Notes under the pieces: generated by a model
Database searches by the model: none
What the model was told of the DNA's origin: nothing
What the model saw: the letters and a program-made list of their open reading frames with translations, nothing else
Shown: piece by piece, positions 1 to 9,304 of the stretch
Numbering within the stretch: the first letter of the stretch is position 1
Layout of the letters: each line of letters opens with the position of its first letter
NCBI RefSeq assembly: GCF_000260135.1
Contig: NZ_JH651384.1
Location: 933,693 to 997,692 of the forward strand
Direction: 5' to 3'
Source of the DNA: Thiothrix nivea DSM 5205
GTDB taxonomy: Bacteria > Pseudomonadota > Gammaproteobacteria > Thiotrichales > Thiotrichaceae
DNA: 64,000 nucleotides
Position numbers and translations under genes: made by a program

Positions 1-3
1 TCC

Positions 4-1263
4 TTAAAAACCGTGTGCGCCGTGCGAGCCAAAGCTGTGGGTGTATTGCAGGATCACCTGCCTGTCAGTTTCCGGCGTGCTTTTGTCTTCGTTGAATTGC
101 AAGCGCAGGCGGCTGTATTCGCGCGGGGTGTAATCGAGCATCAGGCTGTTGCGCTTAGGGGTGTGGCCTTCAGAATGCAAACCTGCCTCTTCCAGCACAT
201 CGTCATCATCACCGCTATTGTCAATGTTCAGGCGATCATGGCGCACGCCAACCCGCCAGTGCGGGCGGAACTGGTAAACTGCCTGGGTATACCATCCGCT
301 TTGCTTGCCATCGTAGCCGGTCGTTTCTGCCACCGTTCCATCCGCCTCCACCATATCGACCGTGCCGGACTCATTGCGGCGGAAATACTCGGCTTGCAGT
401 TTCAGGTTGCGTTCCCTGGCATTGCCGTTGGGTGCCCATTTGTAGGTGGCGTTGATGGTATTGATTTTGCTGTCGCCGGAAAAACGCGGGGTTTCCGCAG
501 GCGCGCCGCCGCCATGATCATGGGCTTCGCTGCTACGGTCGCGGATGTTGTTTGCCTGCCAATGGCCGATCCCCGCCTGCCAACTGTGGTCAGTACCAAT
601 ATCGCCGCCGGTTTTGGCATACAGTGTTGCTGCGCTGAGAGTATCGTCGGTTTTGCCGGACGGGAATTTTTCACCCGCAAACAGTTCCGTACCCACCTGC
701 ACGAACTGGTCGGTAGGCGCGACGTAACTGAATTGCACCCCGTCATCATTGGCGTGCCCGCCGAACATGCCCTGGTAGACCAACGGGGTATCGGCAAAAT
801 CCCATTCGTGGGTATGCTTGCTGCTCAGATAACCAACATCGGAGTAAAAGCGCCCTGCTTTGAGGGTTACACCATTACCCAGCCCCTGGGTTTCGACGTA
901 AGCTTCCTCCAGTTCAGCTTCGAGGCCATCACCCTCCTCCTCGGCAGCTTGCGTTACAGCCGTTGTCACCCTTGCCTTGAGCTTGTCACTCAGGTTGCCA
1001 CTGACAACCAGCTCACTATGGCCGGGGTGCAAACCTTCCCGGATACCGTGCGCATGTCCCCCGGAGGGCATTCCTTCCACAGCCTGTTCGCCGTCACTGC
1101 TACGGTCGAAATAAAGACCTTCGACGATCAGGCTGCCTTCCCAGTTGGAAGCAGGCTTGAGGGCTGCCTTGATGGCGGCGCCGCTGGTGGTCTCGGCGAA
1201 AGCGGCAGGTGCTGCCAATGCAGCGGCAATAGCGATAGCCACAGTAGTCTGTGTCAGTTGCAT
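4..1263 (-). CDS. Zinc-associated outer-membrane porin (copy 1)
   Basis: A 419-residue beta-barrel type protein with a signal peptide (about residues 1-23, ending AAFA), alternating amphipathic strands, and a C-terminal phenylalanine as in outer-membrane porins. His/Asp/Glu-rich loops (for example around residues 68-81 and 245-252) suggest divalent metal attraction. It is a close paralogue of the porin at 22636-23961; the last and first ~100 bases of the two genes are nearly identical. It is transcribed divergently from a Zur-like regulator, with a TGCAA-N5-TTGCA palindrome between them, so it is probably repressed by zinc. Passive or facilitated zinc entry into the periplasm is inferred; the substrate is not shown by sequence. 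A GGGGTG ribosome site precedes the ATG. Confidence 0.8.
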   Translation of the reverse strand: MQLTQTTVAIAIAAALAAPAAFAETTSGAAIKAALKPASNWEGSLIVEGLYFDRSSDGEQAVEGMPSGGHAHGIREGLHPGHSELVVSGNLSDKLKARVTTAVTQAAEEEGDGLEAELEEAYVETQGLGNGVTLKAGRFYSDVGYLSSKHTHEWDFADTPLVYQGMFGGHANDDGVQFSYVAPTDQFVQVGTELFAGEKFPSGKTDDTLSAATLYAKTGGDIGTDHSWQAGIGHWQANNIRDRSSEAHDHGGGAPAETPRFSGDSKINTINATYKWAPNGNARERNLKLQAEYFRRNESGTVDMVEADGTVAETTGYDGKQSGWYTQAVYQFRPHWRVGVRHDRLNIDNSGDDDDVLEEAGLHSEGHTPKRNSLMLDYTPREYSRLRLQFNEDKSTPETDRQVILQYTHSFGSHGAHGF

Positions 1264-1329
1264 GTATTCACCCCGTTGGTGTTTGAGCGTTTATAATGGG
1301 GCAAATGGTATGTGCATTACCCGATAAAA

Positions 1330-1345
1330 TGCAATACAGTTGCAA
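1330..1345. promoter_or_regulatory. Putative Zur box A (TGCAA-N5-TTGCAA)
   Basis: TGCAATACAGTTGCAA, a perfect TGCAA/TTGCA inverted repeat, lies between the divergent porin and Fur-family genes and so could control both. It is one of six instances in the window, all at zinc-gene promoters or a decayed copy of one. The assignment to Zur is inferred from this distribution. Confidence 0.7.
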
Positions 1346-1371
1346 AACATTGACGCAAACGAGTAGCAGAC

Positions 1372-1830
1372 ATGACCCAGGCTAGCCCCCTTCCCGGCAA
1401 TGAATCCACCGCCCGCAGCCTGCTCCTGCAAGCCCACGGCAGGGCAACGCCTGCGCGGGTCGGAGTATTGGGCATCCTGCTCCAGGCCAATGCCGCCCTG
1501 AGCCATCAGGAAATTGAGCAAACTGCGCTCCAGCAGGGTCTGTCCGTTGACCGGGTGACCCTGTACCGGGCGCTGGACTGGCTGGTGGAACAAGGGTTGG
1601 CACACAAGATCGCAGGCGCAGACCGCACCTGGCGTTACAATGCGCAAGCAGGAACACCCCACCAGCACGCCCATTTCCACTGCAAGCAATGCGAACAGGT
1701 GTTCTGCCTGGAAAACCTGCAACCTACCTTGCTGTTTGCCCTACCAGAGGGCTACCGGATCGACGAAGTGGAACTGAACCTGCAAGGGCGCTGCCCGGAT
1801 TGCGCGGGCAAAACTAACCGTGCCGGTTAA
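1372..1830 (+). CDS. zur: Fur-family regulator, probably Zur (copy 1)
   Basis: 152 residues, a usual length for Fur/Zur. The N-terminal winged helix covers about residues 25-90. The dimerisation domain carries HxHFHCxxC (H101, H103, C104, C107), C112 and a C-terminal CxxC (C141, C144) forming the structural zinc site. Its position, divergent from a His-rich porin with a palindromic operator in between, argues for zinc sensing rather than iron. A second copy (24070-24516) is nearly identical except for the C-terminal few residues, so either or both may repress the zinc genes. Metal specificity is inferred from context. Confidence 0.8.
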   Translation: MTQASPLPGNESTARSLLLQAHGRATPARVGVLGILLQANAALSHQEIEQTALQQGLSVDRVTLYRALDWLVEQGLAHKIAGADRTWRYNAQAGTPHQHAHFHCKQCEQVFCLENLQPTLLFALPEGYRIDEVELNLQGRCPDCAGKTNRAG

Positions 1831-1854
1831 CGCTTTTTCAGTGGTTATTCCGGG

Positions 1855-3558
1855 TCAAGAGGAACAACTATAGTGCGACACGCCACCAGCGTTAAAAAAC
1901 GCACTGGGTCTTAGGCGGTAGTACTTGTCTTCCACGGCTTGTGCTTGCTCATCATAGGGGTGGCCCAGTACGGCTTGCAGCTCTTTGACCAACGTGTAGT
2001 CACCCTGCATGGCTTGTTGATAGGCAGGGACAATCAACCACTCCCGCCATGTGTATTTAGGGTTGGCCTGTTTCATTTTTGCGGATACTTCAGCCCAATC
2101 ACCACCGTTGGCGGCGAGGTCACGCCAGCTTTTTAGCCAAGATTGCCATTGCTCATCGAGTTGCGGTGAAGTCTTGACATAGAAACTCTTTTTCAACGCT
2201 GAAACAGCGTCCGGGATATGGGATAACTCGCGGAAGAAAAGGGTGTAATCCACCGCTGAGTCACTCATTAACTGCATCAACTGCTTGAACAGTGTTGGTT
2301 GGAATTCAGTCAAGCCCAGTTTGGCTGCCCACATCTGCTCAAGCTGTTGTTGCATGGCCTCTGCAAAGCCACTGCGTATCTTGTCGAATTGTTCCAGGGC
2401 TTCAGCATGATCCGCCAGCAGCGGCCTCACCGCTTTCCAGAACATGTGATAATTAGCCTCTGCTGCGTTGGGCTGATTGAAGAATGAAAAGTGCTGCCCG
2501 CCGCCCGTCCATGGCTGAAACTCAGGGTCAAAAACTTCACAAAATCCAAAGGGGCCATAGTCGAGGGTAAAGCCGCCAGCGGCGCAATTGTCGCTGTTAA
2601 AATTACCCTGACAGTAACCAACCCGCAGCCAGTTGGCCACCAGTGCGGTGAGGCGCTGACGAAATAATCCAGCCAACTCAACCAACTGATCGGCAAAAGC
2701 AAGGTTCTGATGAATGTCACTTTTGTATTCCCGCTCAATCAGATGCGACACGATCATGCGCAATTCTTCCAATGCTGTTGTGTGCGCATGGCTGCGGGCG
2801 CGACGGGCAAATAACTCTAGCTGACCAACACGCAAAAAAGAGGGTGCAACCCGCGTTGTGATAGCCGCAGGATTATCCACCATAATATCGGGGTCAGTGT
2901 AGTGGGAATTCTGAGAATACCAAGGCCGGGTAACGGTCTCGGATTTGGAAACATACAGCGTCAACGAGCGCGATGTCGGCACACCCAAAGCGTGCATATA
3001 ATCTTGCGCCAGGAACTCCCGCACACTGGAACGCAGCACGGCACGCCCGTCGCCACCACGGCAATAAGGGGTTCGGCCACCGCCTTTCAATTGCATTTCC
3101 CAGCGCTGACCATCGATGACACCTTCAAACACGGATATTGCCCGACCATCACCATAACCATTCCCCGTACCGAATGGGCATTGCTGGGTATATTCGGTGC
3201 CATAAATTGATAGCGCGTAGCCCGTCGCCCAGCCCACCTGACGCATTGGCTCCTGCGCCGCTGCGAGATCACCCGAAAACACCCGGCGAAATTGTTCATC
3301 GAGTGCCAGTTCATCGCTCAAGCCGAGTTCCTTGAACAAAGCGCTGCTGTGGGTGACGTATTCCGGGTCTGGGAGCGGTGTGGGTGTCACAGGGACGAAA
3401 TGACCGGAAAAAACCTGACGGGCACGGTGATCATTGCCATCGCTGGTAGCATCAGGGTCGGCATTCAAGGTATCCATCAGGGAATAATCCGCCCGTTGCA
3501 CAAACGCATCGAACGTCGTTATGCCGGGTTCGGCAGATGGCTTGGATGAATATGGCAT
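1855..3558 (-). CDS. selO: SelO-family protein adenylyltransferase (copy 1)
   Basis: A 567-residue SelO/YdiU pseudokinase-fold protein; the family transfers AMP from ATP to Ser/Thr/Tyr of target proteins and is linked to oxidative stress. Visible motifs are [16 protein letters not shown] (about residue 157, containing the nucleotide-binding Lys), SSVREFL, and NSDNCAAGG...LDYGPFGF (about 320) with the metal-binding Asn and Asp. The C-terminus is SCSS, whose Cys is at the antepenultimate site occupied by selenocysteine in eukaryotic SelO. It is longer than E. coli SelO (478), partly from an N-terminal extension of about 50 residues. The start at 3558 matches the paralogue; an upstream in-frame ATG exists at 3570. 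It ends 25 bases from the convergent zur gene. Confidence 0.88.
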   Translation of the reverse strand: MPYSSKPSAEPGITTFDAFVQRADYSLMDTLNADPDATSDGNDHRARQVFSGHFVPVTPTPLPDPEYVTHSSALFKELGLSDELALDEQFRRVFSGDLAAAQEPMRQVGWATGYALSIYGTEYTQQCPFGTGNGYGDGRAISVFEGVIDGQRWEMQLKGGGRTPYCRGGDGRAVLRSSVREFLAQDYMHALGVPTSRSLTLYVSKSETVTRPWYSQNSHYTDPDIMVDNPAAITTRVAPSFLRVGQLELFARRARSHAHTTALEELRMIVSHLIEREYKSDIHQNLAFADQLVELAGLFRQRLTALVANWLRVGYCQGNFNSDNCAAGGFTLDYGPFGFCEVFDPEFQPWTGGGQHFSFFNQPNAAEANYHMFWKAVRPLLADHAEALEQFDKIRSGFAEAMQQQLEQMWAAKLGLTEFQPTLFKQLMQLMSDSAVDYTLFFRELSHIPDAVSALKKSFYVKTSPQLDEQWQSWLKSWRDLAANGGDWAEVSAKMKQANPKYTWREWLIVPAYQQAMQGDYTLVKELQAVLGHPYDEQAQAVEDKYYRLRPSAFFNAGGVSHYSCSS

Positions 3559-3663
3559 GGTTATTAGCACCGGTAGATTGTTGGGGGAAGGCTCACCCCA
3601 TACTAACCGAAGCTACCCAAATGGCATGAGAAAGCACACTTCTGTCGGGCCAACTGATACCCC

Positions 3664-3693
3664 ACGTTACTGGCTTACCTCACGGTCAAGATT
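3664..3693 (+). pseudogene. 3' tail remnant of an intradiol dioxygenase gene
   Basis: The bases encode a tail like TLLAYLTVKIA followed by a stop, nearly the same as the last codons of the dioxygenase at 25343-26170, and similarity continues about 20 bases past the stop. The rest of that gene is absent here. It sits just upstream of selO copy 1, whereas in copy 2 the dioxygenase lies downstream of selO. It marks a rearrangement boundary. Confidence 0.6.
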
Positions 3694-3722
3694 GCCTGAA
3701 GAACAGGTGAAACACCCGCAGG

Positions 3723-4616
3723 CTAAACGGCGCTGGGAACATGCTTTCCCAGCGCCGCAAACAGCCCCTCCATCCATGCCAGGGCGCGGTCTTCCTTACG
3801 CACAACCAGCCACAGTTGCTTGACCAGCGCCTCGCCAGCGAGCTTGAGGAGGGTAACTTCGCCCCGGCAGGCACTGCGCTCCGCCAGCCACTCCGGTATC
3901 ACCGCCACCCCGCGCCCGCTTGCCACCATCCCCAACATCAGTTCCGTATCCCCAACGGCCTTGTGATGGCGCGGTTCCAGTCCGGCAGGCTGCAAGATTT
4001 GGGTGAACACGTCCAGACGGCTGCGCTCCACCGGGTAGGTCAGCAGGGTTTCTTGCGCCAGATCGAGGGCAGTGAAGCTTGGCCGCGCCGCCAGCCGATG
4101 CTGTTTGCCGACCGCCAGGCACAGCGGGTAGCTGAACAGTGGCTCGTGATGCAAATCGCCGTGCGGCATCCGGTCAGGGGTCAGGCTGGCGTCAATCTGG
4201 TAGTCCAGCAAGGCGGGCAGCGCTGAAAAGCGGTACTGGCTGACCACATCCACATCAATATCCGGCCACTCGCGCATGAAGGCGCCCAATGCCGGGTTCA
4301 GCCATTGCGCGCACGGCAGGCATTCCACCGCGATGTGCAAACGCCCGCCGCGCCCGTCCGCCATCAACTGGAGGCGGCTGCGGGTGACTTCGATTTCCGG
4401 CAACACCCGCTGCGCCAGCCGCAACAGCTCCTGCCCCGCCGGGGTAAGGCTGAGGCGTTGCCCCTGTTTGCCCCAGAACGCAATCCCAACCTCGTGTTCC
4501 AGGGACTTCATGCGGTGTGACAGCGCGGATTGGGTCAGGCACAGGGCTTCTGCGGCAGCACCGAGCGTCTGGTACTGGTGCAGGGCGTGGATAATGCGCA
4601 GGTGGGCGATGTCCAT
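3723..4616 (-). CDS. metR: LysR-family regulator MetR
   Basis: A 297-residue LysR-type activator. The N-terminal helix-turn-helix (residues about 1-60, with the typical LTQSALSHRMKSLE pattern) and a periplasmic-binding-like effector domain are complete. It closely follows the MetR pattern, and metE is 1.6 kb away in the divergent direction, so it should activate metE with homocysteine as co-effector. The start was set at 4616 because homology begins at MDIAHLRII; the open frame continues 89 codons upstream only as a shadow of the AAA gene. It follows the AAA ATPase by one base, so the two are probably co-transcribed. Confidence 0.85.
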   Translation of the reverse strand: MDIAHLRIIHALHQYQTLGAAAEALCLTQSALSHRMKSLEHEVGIAFWGKQGQRLSLTPAGQELLRLAQRVLPEIEVTRSRLQLMADGRGGRLHIAVECLPCAQWLNPALGAFMREWPDIDVDVVSQYRFSALPALLDYQIDASLTPDRMPHGDLHHEPLFSYPLCLAVGKQHRLAARPSFTALDLAQETLLTYPVERSRLDVFTQILQPAGLEPRHHKAVGDTELMLGMVASGRGVAVIPEWLAERSACRGEVTLLKLAGEALVKQLWLVVRKEDRALAWMEGLFAALGKHVPSAV

Positions 4617-4617
4617 C

Positions 4618-6057
4618 CTATTGGCACTTGCCTTCCAGTTCAGCCAGAAACCTGTCAGCCCATGGTGAACCTTGTCTGACAACCGCCGGGTTTGTTTTTT
4701 CCAGCAAGGCAAAGGAATCACGCCCTTTGTTGTAACCTTTTTTGGCGGTGTTGATAGCTGCCCGGTTGAGGGAATCTTCCAGTTCCTGCTTGGGGATGGC
4801 TTCCACTCTACGGCTGATGGCGGGCAAGGCTTTTTTGTTGAAATTTTTGCCGAAATAGCTTTGCAGGGCTTCCCGATCGGCAACCAGCCAGGGGTTTAAC
4901 GCTTCCGCATCAAGGCGCTTTAGTGTTGTGCCCAACTTATCATCCTGTTCACACACCAGGATGGATTCGGGCTGGTCTGTCATTGCATCCACCAAACCGT
5001 CAGAATGGGTGGTGACAATCAACTGGCAACGGGTAGCGGCATCTTTCAACAATGCCACAATGGTTGGCATCAAGTCAGGGTGTAAACCTAATTCCGGCTC
5101 TTCGATGCAAACGACAGGTGGTGGATTTGGGTGCAGCAGAATGACCAACAGGCATAAATAGCGCAAAGTTCCATCAGACAAGCGGGTGGCAGGAATTTTT
5201 TTATTCCCTTCATGCAAAAATATTTGGGTAGTACCGCCTTCCGTCAAGACATGATAGCCCTCAATACCCGCATAGAGCGCCTGCAACGCCTCCGTGAGCT
5301 TGCGCCGGATAGCGGGTTCCCCATCAAGACGATTAAGGATAAGCCCCAGGTTGCCGCCATCCACTTCCAGCAGGTTATTGGGCAAATCGGCGCGTTGCGG
5401 CAAGCGCAGCGGGCTACCCCGGCCAAAACTCCATTCGCGGTAGAGCCGCATTTTCTCAAAGGCTTTGCCCACATAGGTAATTTCCGGGTACTGTTCGGCA
5501 TCGCGGATTTCCCTTAAGACGGATGACTCAATATTGATTTCTTCCATTCTCAGATGGCGTAAAAACGGTTTATGACCATTCCTTCCCGCTCTCTGTGTTG
5601 CTCTGGACTGTGATTCCTTGACGTTCAGGACAGGCTTGCCGTGGTTGAATTTGTAGTAGAAATAAGGCTCTTTGCTCTTTCCATGCACACTCTCATGTTC
5701 AATGGTTTCATCGACCAACTCAAAGCGATACCCGGCGGCAGTAAAGCTAAAGCGGTAACGCAAGGGTTGGGGGACATTGGTTGGCGCTTCGATCACTGCG
5801 TCAATGGAGGCGACGGGTGTCTGTGTATTACCCCCCTTCCACAGCCAATCCCTGACGCCGCCACCTTCGCGGATGGGTTTGTATAACTCATTGGGCGCAC
5901 TGCGGAGCAGGTCAATGGCTTCAAGAAAGTTGGACTTGCCTGAACCATTTGGGCCGATGATGATATTCAGGCTTTGTAGCGGGATCGCAGGTGAATCTTC
6001 ACCAAAGCTCAAAAAATTGCTTAGCTTGAGGCTCTTGATAAAGCAGGGGGAAGACAC
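4618..6057 (-). CDS. AAA-family (RecF/SMC-like) ATPase
   Basis: A 479-residue ABC/SMC-like ATPase. Residues about 5-45 hold LKLSNFLSFG and a Walker A GPNGSGKSN; an LSDGTLR signature and Walker B with IEEPELGLHP follow near 310-340, then the H-loop THSDGLVD. This matches AAA_21-type proteins often found in DNA repair or anti-phage modules. The C-terminal ~80 residues resemble the tail of small DUF4276-type partner proteins, a weak impression. A GTG start at 6057 was chosen because GGAAAGGAG lies eight bases upstream; the ATG at 6117 would run through the promoter region. No partner nuclease is adjacent. It separates metR from metE. Confidence 0.7.
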   Translation of the reverse strand: MSSPCFIKSLKLSNFLSFGEDSPAIPLQSLNIIIGPNGSGKSNFLEAIDLLRSAPNELYKPIREGGGVRDWLWKGGNTQTPVASIDAVIEAPTNVPQPLRYRFSFTAAGYRFELVDETIEHESVHGKSKEPYFYYKFNHGKPVLNVKESQSRATQRAGRNGHKPFLRHLRMEEINIESSVLREIRDAEQYPEITYVGKAFEKMRLYREWSFGRGSPLRLPQRADLPNNLLEVDGGNLGLILNRLDGEPAIRRKLTEALQALYAGIEGYHVLTEGGTTQIFLHEGNKKIPATRLSDGTLRYLCLLVILLHPNPPPVVCIEEPELGLHPDLMPTIVALLKDAATRCQLIVTTHSDGLVDAMTDQPESILVCEQDDKLGTTLKRLDAEALNPWLVADREALQSYFGKNFNKKALPAISRRVEAIPKQELEDSLNRAAINTAKKGYNKGRDSFALLEKTNPAVVRQGSPWADRFLAELEGKCQ

Positions 6058-6100
6058 AGTGCAGACTCCTTTCCTATCAGGGTAAGCCCACACTATACCA

Positions 6101-6113
6101 TGAATAATACTCA
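6101..6113. promoter_or_regulatory. Candidate MetR site upstream of metE
   Basis: TGAATAATACTCA matches the classical MetR half-site arrangement TGAA-N5-TTCA with one mismatch, 84 bases before the metE start and upstream of the AAA-metR operon. The placement is right for divergent control, but a single imperfect site is weak evidence. Confidence 0.35.
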
Positions 6114-6196
6114 TCAAATAGTGAATAAATATCGTTTTTAGTCATAGATAATCATCTGCACAATCCACCTTTCTGTCATTAAGGAAAGGACTTTGT

Positions 6197-8473
6197 ATGC
6201 GACTCCACAACCTCGGCTTCCCGCGCATGGGCGCGAACCGTGAACTGAAATTTGCGCTGGAAAGCTACTGGAAAGGCGACAGCGACGCCGACAAGCTGCT
6301 GTCCACCGCCCAAGGCTTGCGCCAACGCCACTGGAACATCCAGCAACAAGCCGGGCTGGACCTGGCGACAGTGGGCGATTTCGCCCTCTACGACCATGTA
6401 TTGAACACCAGCCTGATGCTGGGCAACCTCCCGCCACGTTTCCAGCAGGGGCAAGGCATCAGTGAACTTGACCAGTATTTCCGCATGGCGCGCGGACGCG
6501 CTCCCACGGGTGAACCTACCTTTGCTTGCGAAATGACCAAATGGTTCGACACCAATTACCACTACATCGTCCCGGAACTGGCGGCTGATACGGATTTCCA
6601 TCTGGCTTCCACCCTGTTGCTGGATCAGGTGAAAGAAGCCCAAGCCGCCGGGTTCACCCCCAAACCCGTCTTGCTGGGGCCGTTGTCGTATTTGTGGCTG
6701 GGCAAGGTCAAGGGGCAGGAATTCGACAAGCTGGAACTGCTGCCGCTCCTGCTGCCGGTATATGCCGAAGTGCTGCAACACCTCGCCGCCCTGGGCGTGG
6801 AATGGGTGCAAATCGACGAACCCATCCTGGTGCTGGATTTGCCGCTGGCATGGCAGAACGCCTTTGAAGCCGCTTACAACCACCTCCAGGCGCGTAACCT
6901 GAAGGTACTGCTGGCGACCTACTTCGGCGAGTTGCGCGACAACCTGCGGCTGGCCTGCAACCTGCCGGTGGCGGGGCTGCATGTGGACGCAGTGCGCGGG
7001 CGCGAGGAAGTCACGCGGGTGCTGGATAACCTGTCCACCTACAAGGTGCTGTCACTGGGCGTCGTCGATGGCCGCAATATCTGGAAAACCGACCTGCACG
7101 CGCTGCTGGCATGGCTGGAACCGATCCACCAGCGGCTGGGGGAACGCCTGTGGCTGGCCCCGTCCTGTTCCCTGCTGCATGTGCCGCTGGATCTGCAAGC
7201 GGAAACCGGGCTGGATGCGGAACTGCACAGCTGGCTGGCGTTCGCCGTGCAAAAGCTGGACGAGCTGCGCATCCTCGCCCAGGCCCTGACCCAGGGTTAC
7301 GGCAGCGTGCGTGCCGTGCTGGAAGCCAACCAGCAAGCCTTGCACACCCGCAAGGTATCGGAACGGGTGCACAACCCGGCAGTGGCGCGGCGCATGGCAA
7401 GCATCAGCCCTGCCTTGCTGCAACGCACCTCCGCCTACCCGGAACGCGCCAAGGCGCAACAGCAGCGCTTTGACCTGCCGCTGTACCCCACCACCACCAT
7501 CGGTTCCTTCCCGCAAACGCCGGACATCCGCAAGGCGCGGCGCGACTTCAAGGCGGGTGAACTGGATGCCGTCGGCTACCACGCGGCAATGCAGGCCGAA
7601 ATCCGCCACGCCGTCGAAGTACAGGAACAACTGGGGCTGGATGTGCCGGTGCATGGCGAAGCCGAGCGCAACGACATGGTGGAATACTTCGGCGAACAGC
7701 TGGACGGTTACGCCTTCACCCGTCTGGGCTGGGTGCAATCCTACGGCAGCCGCTGCGTGAAACCACCGATCATTTACGGTGACGTATCACGCCCGGTGGC
7801 CATGACGGTGGAGTGGTCGGCCTATGCCCAATCCCTGACCGCCAAGCCCATGAAAGGGATGCTGACCGGCCCGGTGACGATGCTGCAATGGTCATTCGTG
7901 CGCGACGACCAGCCGCGCCGGGACACCGCGTTCCAGATTGCGCTGGCCTTGCGGGATGAAATCCTTGACCTGGAGGCCGCAGGCATTGGCATTATCCAAG
8001 TGGATGAACCCGCCTTCCGCGAAGGCTTGCCCCTGCGCAAGGATGGCTGGAAGCCGTACCTGCAATGGGCAGTAGAGGCTTTCCGGCTGAGTGCCGCAGG
8101 AGTGCGGGATGATACCCAAATCCACACCCATATGTGCTATTCGGAATTCAACGACATCATGCCGGACATTGCGGCGATGGATGCGGATGTGATCACCATC
8201 GAAACCTCACGTTCCGATATGGAACTGCTGGAGGCGTTCAGCGAGTTTGCCTACCCCAATGAAATCGGCCCCGGTGTGTATGACATCCACAGCCCCAACA
8301 TCCCGGCAGTGGACAGCATGGTGCGGATGATGCAGAAAGCCAGCCGCGACATCCCGCCGCAGCGCCTGTGGGTGAACCCGGATTGCGGGTTGAAGACGCG
8401 CCAGTGGGCGGAGGTGATCCCGGCACTGGCGAACATGGTGGAAGTGGCCAGGGTGCTGCGCGGAACCGCTTGA
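6197..8473 (+). CDS. metE: Cobalamin-independent methionine synthase MetE
   Basis: 758 residues, full length for MetE (5-methyltetrahydropteroyltriglutamate-homocysteine methyltransferase), which makes the last step of methionine synthesis without B12. Two barrel domains are present. The catalytic zinc ligands are visible as H645 and C647 in HMCYSEF and C730 in NPDCGLKTR. The N-terminal [13 protein letters not shown] and the central [10 protein letters not shown] motifs are intact. AAGGAAAGGA precedes the ATG. MetR, encoded in the opposite direction beyond an intervening ATPase gene, is the expected activator. MetE is itself an abundant zinc enzyme, so expression affects zinc demand. Confidence 0.97.
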   Translation: MRLHNLGFPRMGANRELKFALESYWKGDSDADKLLSTAQGLRQRHWNIQQQAGLDLATVGDFALYDHVLNTSLMLGNLPPRFQQGQGISELDQYFRMARGRAPTGEPTFACEMTKWFDTNYHYIVPELAADTDFHLASTLLLDQVKEAQAAGFTPKPVLLGPLSYLWLGKVKGQEFDKLELLPLLLPVYAEVLQHLAALGVEWVQIDEPILVLDLPLAWQNAFEAAYNHLQARNLKVLLATYFGELRDNLRLACNLPVAGLHVDAVRGREEVTRVLDNLSTYKVLSLGVVDGRNIWKTDLHALLAWLEPIHQRLGERLWLAPSCSLLHVPLDLQAETGLDAELHSWLAFAVQKLDELRILAQALTQGYGSVRAVLEANQQALHTRKVSERVHNPAVARRMASISPALLQRTSAYPERAKAQQQRFDLPLYPTTTIGSFPQTPDIRKARRDFKAGELDAVGYHAAMQAEIRHAVEVQEQLGLDVPVHGEAERNDMVEYFGEQLDGYAFTRLGWVQSYGSRCVKPPIIYGDVSRPVAMTVEWSAYAQSLTAKPMKGMLTGPVTMLQWSFVRDDQPRRDTAFQIALALRDEILDLEAAGIGIIQVDEPAFREGLPLRKDGWKPYLQWAVEAFRLSAAGVRDDTQIHTHMCYSEFNDIMPDIAAMDADVITIETSRSDMELLEAFSEFAYPNEIGPGVYDIHSPNIPAVDSMVRMMQKASRDIPPQRLWVNPDCGLKTRQWAEVIPALANMVEVARVLRGTA

Positions 8474-8482
8474 CAAAAAAGC

Positions 8483-8518
8483 TAACCAGCAGGAGGAGGA
8501 ATCTTTCCCTGCTGGTTA
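8483..8518 (-). terminator. Rho-independent terminator of the toxin-antitoxin operon
   Basis: An 11-base perfect stem (TAACCAGCAGG with CCTGCTGGTTA) is followed on the minus strand by GC and six T residues, immediately after the toxin stop. It lies at the end of metE but lacks a T-run in that direction. Confidence 0.75.
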
Positions 8519-8521
8519 CGC

Positions 8522-8842
8522 CTATTCACTGCCCTGGCCGTCAAATCCTGCTTCGCGCTGATGCCGGATTGCCACGATGGTGACGGCATCTCCTGAAATG
8601 TCTACGCGATACAGCACCACATAGCCATCCTGCCCAAAACTGATGAGCAGTTCCCGGAATTCAGCAGGTAAGTATTCTTCCGGGCAAGGCCGCCCTACCA
8701 GCGGGAACGTAGCGAGTTGGTCAATGGCGCTGGTGATGCGTTCCGCTGCCCGAAGTGCCGCCCGTGGGTTCTTTTCCGCGATAAATTCCCGCAGCCGGAT
8801 CATGTCATTCCAGGCGCGGCGGGTAACGTTTATTTGTGGCAC
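8522..8842 (-). CDS. ParE/RelE-family toxin
   Basis: 106 residues with the compact RelE/ParE fold pattern: an N-terminal RRAWNDMIRLREFI helix, a central TFPLVGRPCPE loop and a C-terminal YRVDISGDAVTIVAIRHQRE strand pair ending in the conserved Arg-containing motif. Members poison gyrase (ParE) or cleave mRNA (RelE); the sequence does not decide between them, though ParE is the closer pattern. Its start overlaps the antitoxin gene by 13 bases, so the pair is translationally coupled. A terminator follows directly. Confidence 0.85.
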   Translation of the reverse strand: MPQINVTRRAWNDMIRLREFIAEKNPRAALRAAERITSAIDQLATFPLVGRPCPEEYLPAEFRELLISFGQDGYVVLYRVDISGDAVTIVAIRHQREAGFDGQGSE

Positions 8843-9105
8843 TCTGGGGCTTCCTTCTCGTTATCAGTTCCCCATGTGCTGATCCAGCTTTTTGCCTCGG
8901 CCCAGGTAACATGCAGGCCGTCTTGCCGGTATTCCTCCCACGAAGCCAGCGCATCCGCGTAGAAAACCGCCTTGCGCTCTTCCTGTTCAATGTAGCGGTT
9001 GATGGCTTCCACCATCAGCCAGTGAGGGGTGCGCCGCTTGCTGTCAGCCAAACGCCGCAGCCGGGCACTCATGTCATCGCTTAACTTTACGGAAGTGGTA
9101 GCCAT
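8830..9105 (-). CDS. Ribbon-helix-helix antitoxin
   Basis: 91 residues. The N-terminal TSVKLSDDMSARLRRLAD stretch is the strand and first helix of a CopG/RHH DNA-binding fold; the acidic, Trp-rich C-terminal half should wrap the toxin. The start at 9105 is set by GGAG ten bases upstream and by the RHH strand; the open frame continues upstream without coding character. It probably represses its own promoter with the toxin as co-repressor. Confidence 0.85.
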   Translation of the reverse strand: MATTSVKLSDDMSARLRRLADSKRRTPHWLMVEAINRYIEQEERKAVFYADALASWEEYRQDGLHVTWAEAKSWISTWGTDNEKEAPECHK

Positions 9106-9129
9106 CGTGTTTGCTCCAGCATTAAAAGG

Positions 9130-9151
9130 TAACACCTGGTAGTAAGTGTTA
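9130..9151. promoter_or_regulatory. Candidate operator of the toxin-antitoxin operon
   Basis: TAACAC and GTGTTA form an inverted repeat with a ten-base spacer, 25 bases upstream of the antitoxin start. RHH antitoxins usually bind such sites. A further AACAC lies at about 9175. No binding data can be inferred beyond symmetry and position. Confidence 0.4.
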
Positions 9152-9231
9152 AGTAAGCATAGTGTAGCGAGGTAAACACCGCAATAATACATCCTGACCA
9201 GACCGCTACTGCTGAGAGACAGACACCAAAG

Positions 9232-9247
9232 TGCAACTTGATTGCAA
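9232..9247. promoter_or_regulatory. Putative Zur box B
   Basis: TGCAACTTGATTGCAA overlaps the likely -35 (TTGCAA, 9242-9247) of the zinc operon. It is 43 bases upstream of box C, about four helical turns, so two dimers would sit on the same face. Confidence 0.7.
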
Positions 9248-9270
9248 ATACCAAGCGGCCTCACTACAAT
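9242..9270 (+). promoter_or_regulatory. Likely sigma-70 promoter of the zinc operon
   Basis: TTGCAA (9242-9247) and TACAAT (9265-9270) are separated by 17 bases. The first hexamer is inside Zur box B and transcription would start at or inside box C, giving a simple repression layout. Confidence 0.55.
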
Positions 9271-9274
9271 CCAG

Positions 9275-9290
9275 TGCAATCAAGTTGCAA
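9275..9290. promoter_or_regulatory. Putative Zur box C
   Basis: TGCAATCAAGTTGCAA ends 14 bases before the start codon of the first zinc-operon gene and covers the expected transcription start. Confidence 0.7.
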
Positions 9291-9304
9291 TACGGATTTC
9301 AATA

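Larger units (their letters stand above)
1..1830. repeat. Porin-zur duplication, copy 1 (partner 22633-24516)
   Basis: The porin gene, its shared intergenic region and the divergent Fur-family gene recur in the same orientation at 22633-24516. Identity is highest at the porin 3' end, the porin signal-peptide end and through the regulator. In copy 2 a ZnuA-like gene lies just beyond the porin stop; here the window starts before that point can be seen. Confidence 0.85.

Noticed and set aside
13-1296. A 427-codon plus-strand frame opposite porin 1 (and a similar one opposite porin 2)
   Set aside because: Antisense shadow of a GC-rich porin gene; no signal peptide, ribosome site or family resemblance, and both shadows arise because the porins are paralogues.
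6179-6982. Long minus-strand frames opposite metE
   Set aside because: They are codon-shadow frames of a well-supported enzyme gene.
8522-9105. A zinc-related role for the ParE/RHH pair next to the zinc operon
   Set aside because: It is divergent, has its own operator and terminator, and no Zur box precedes its start.
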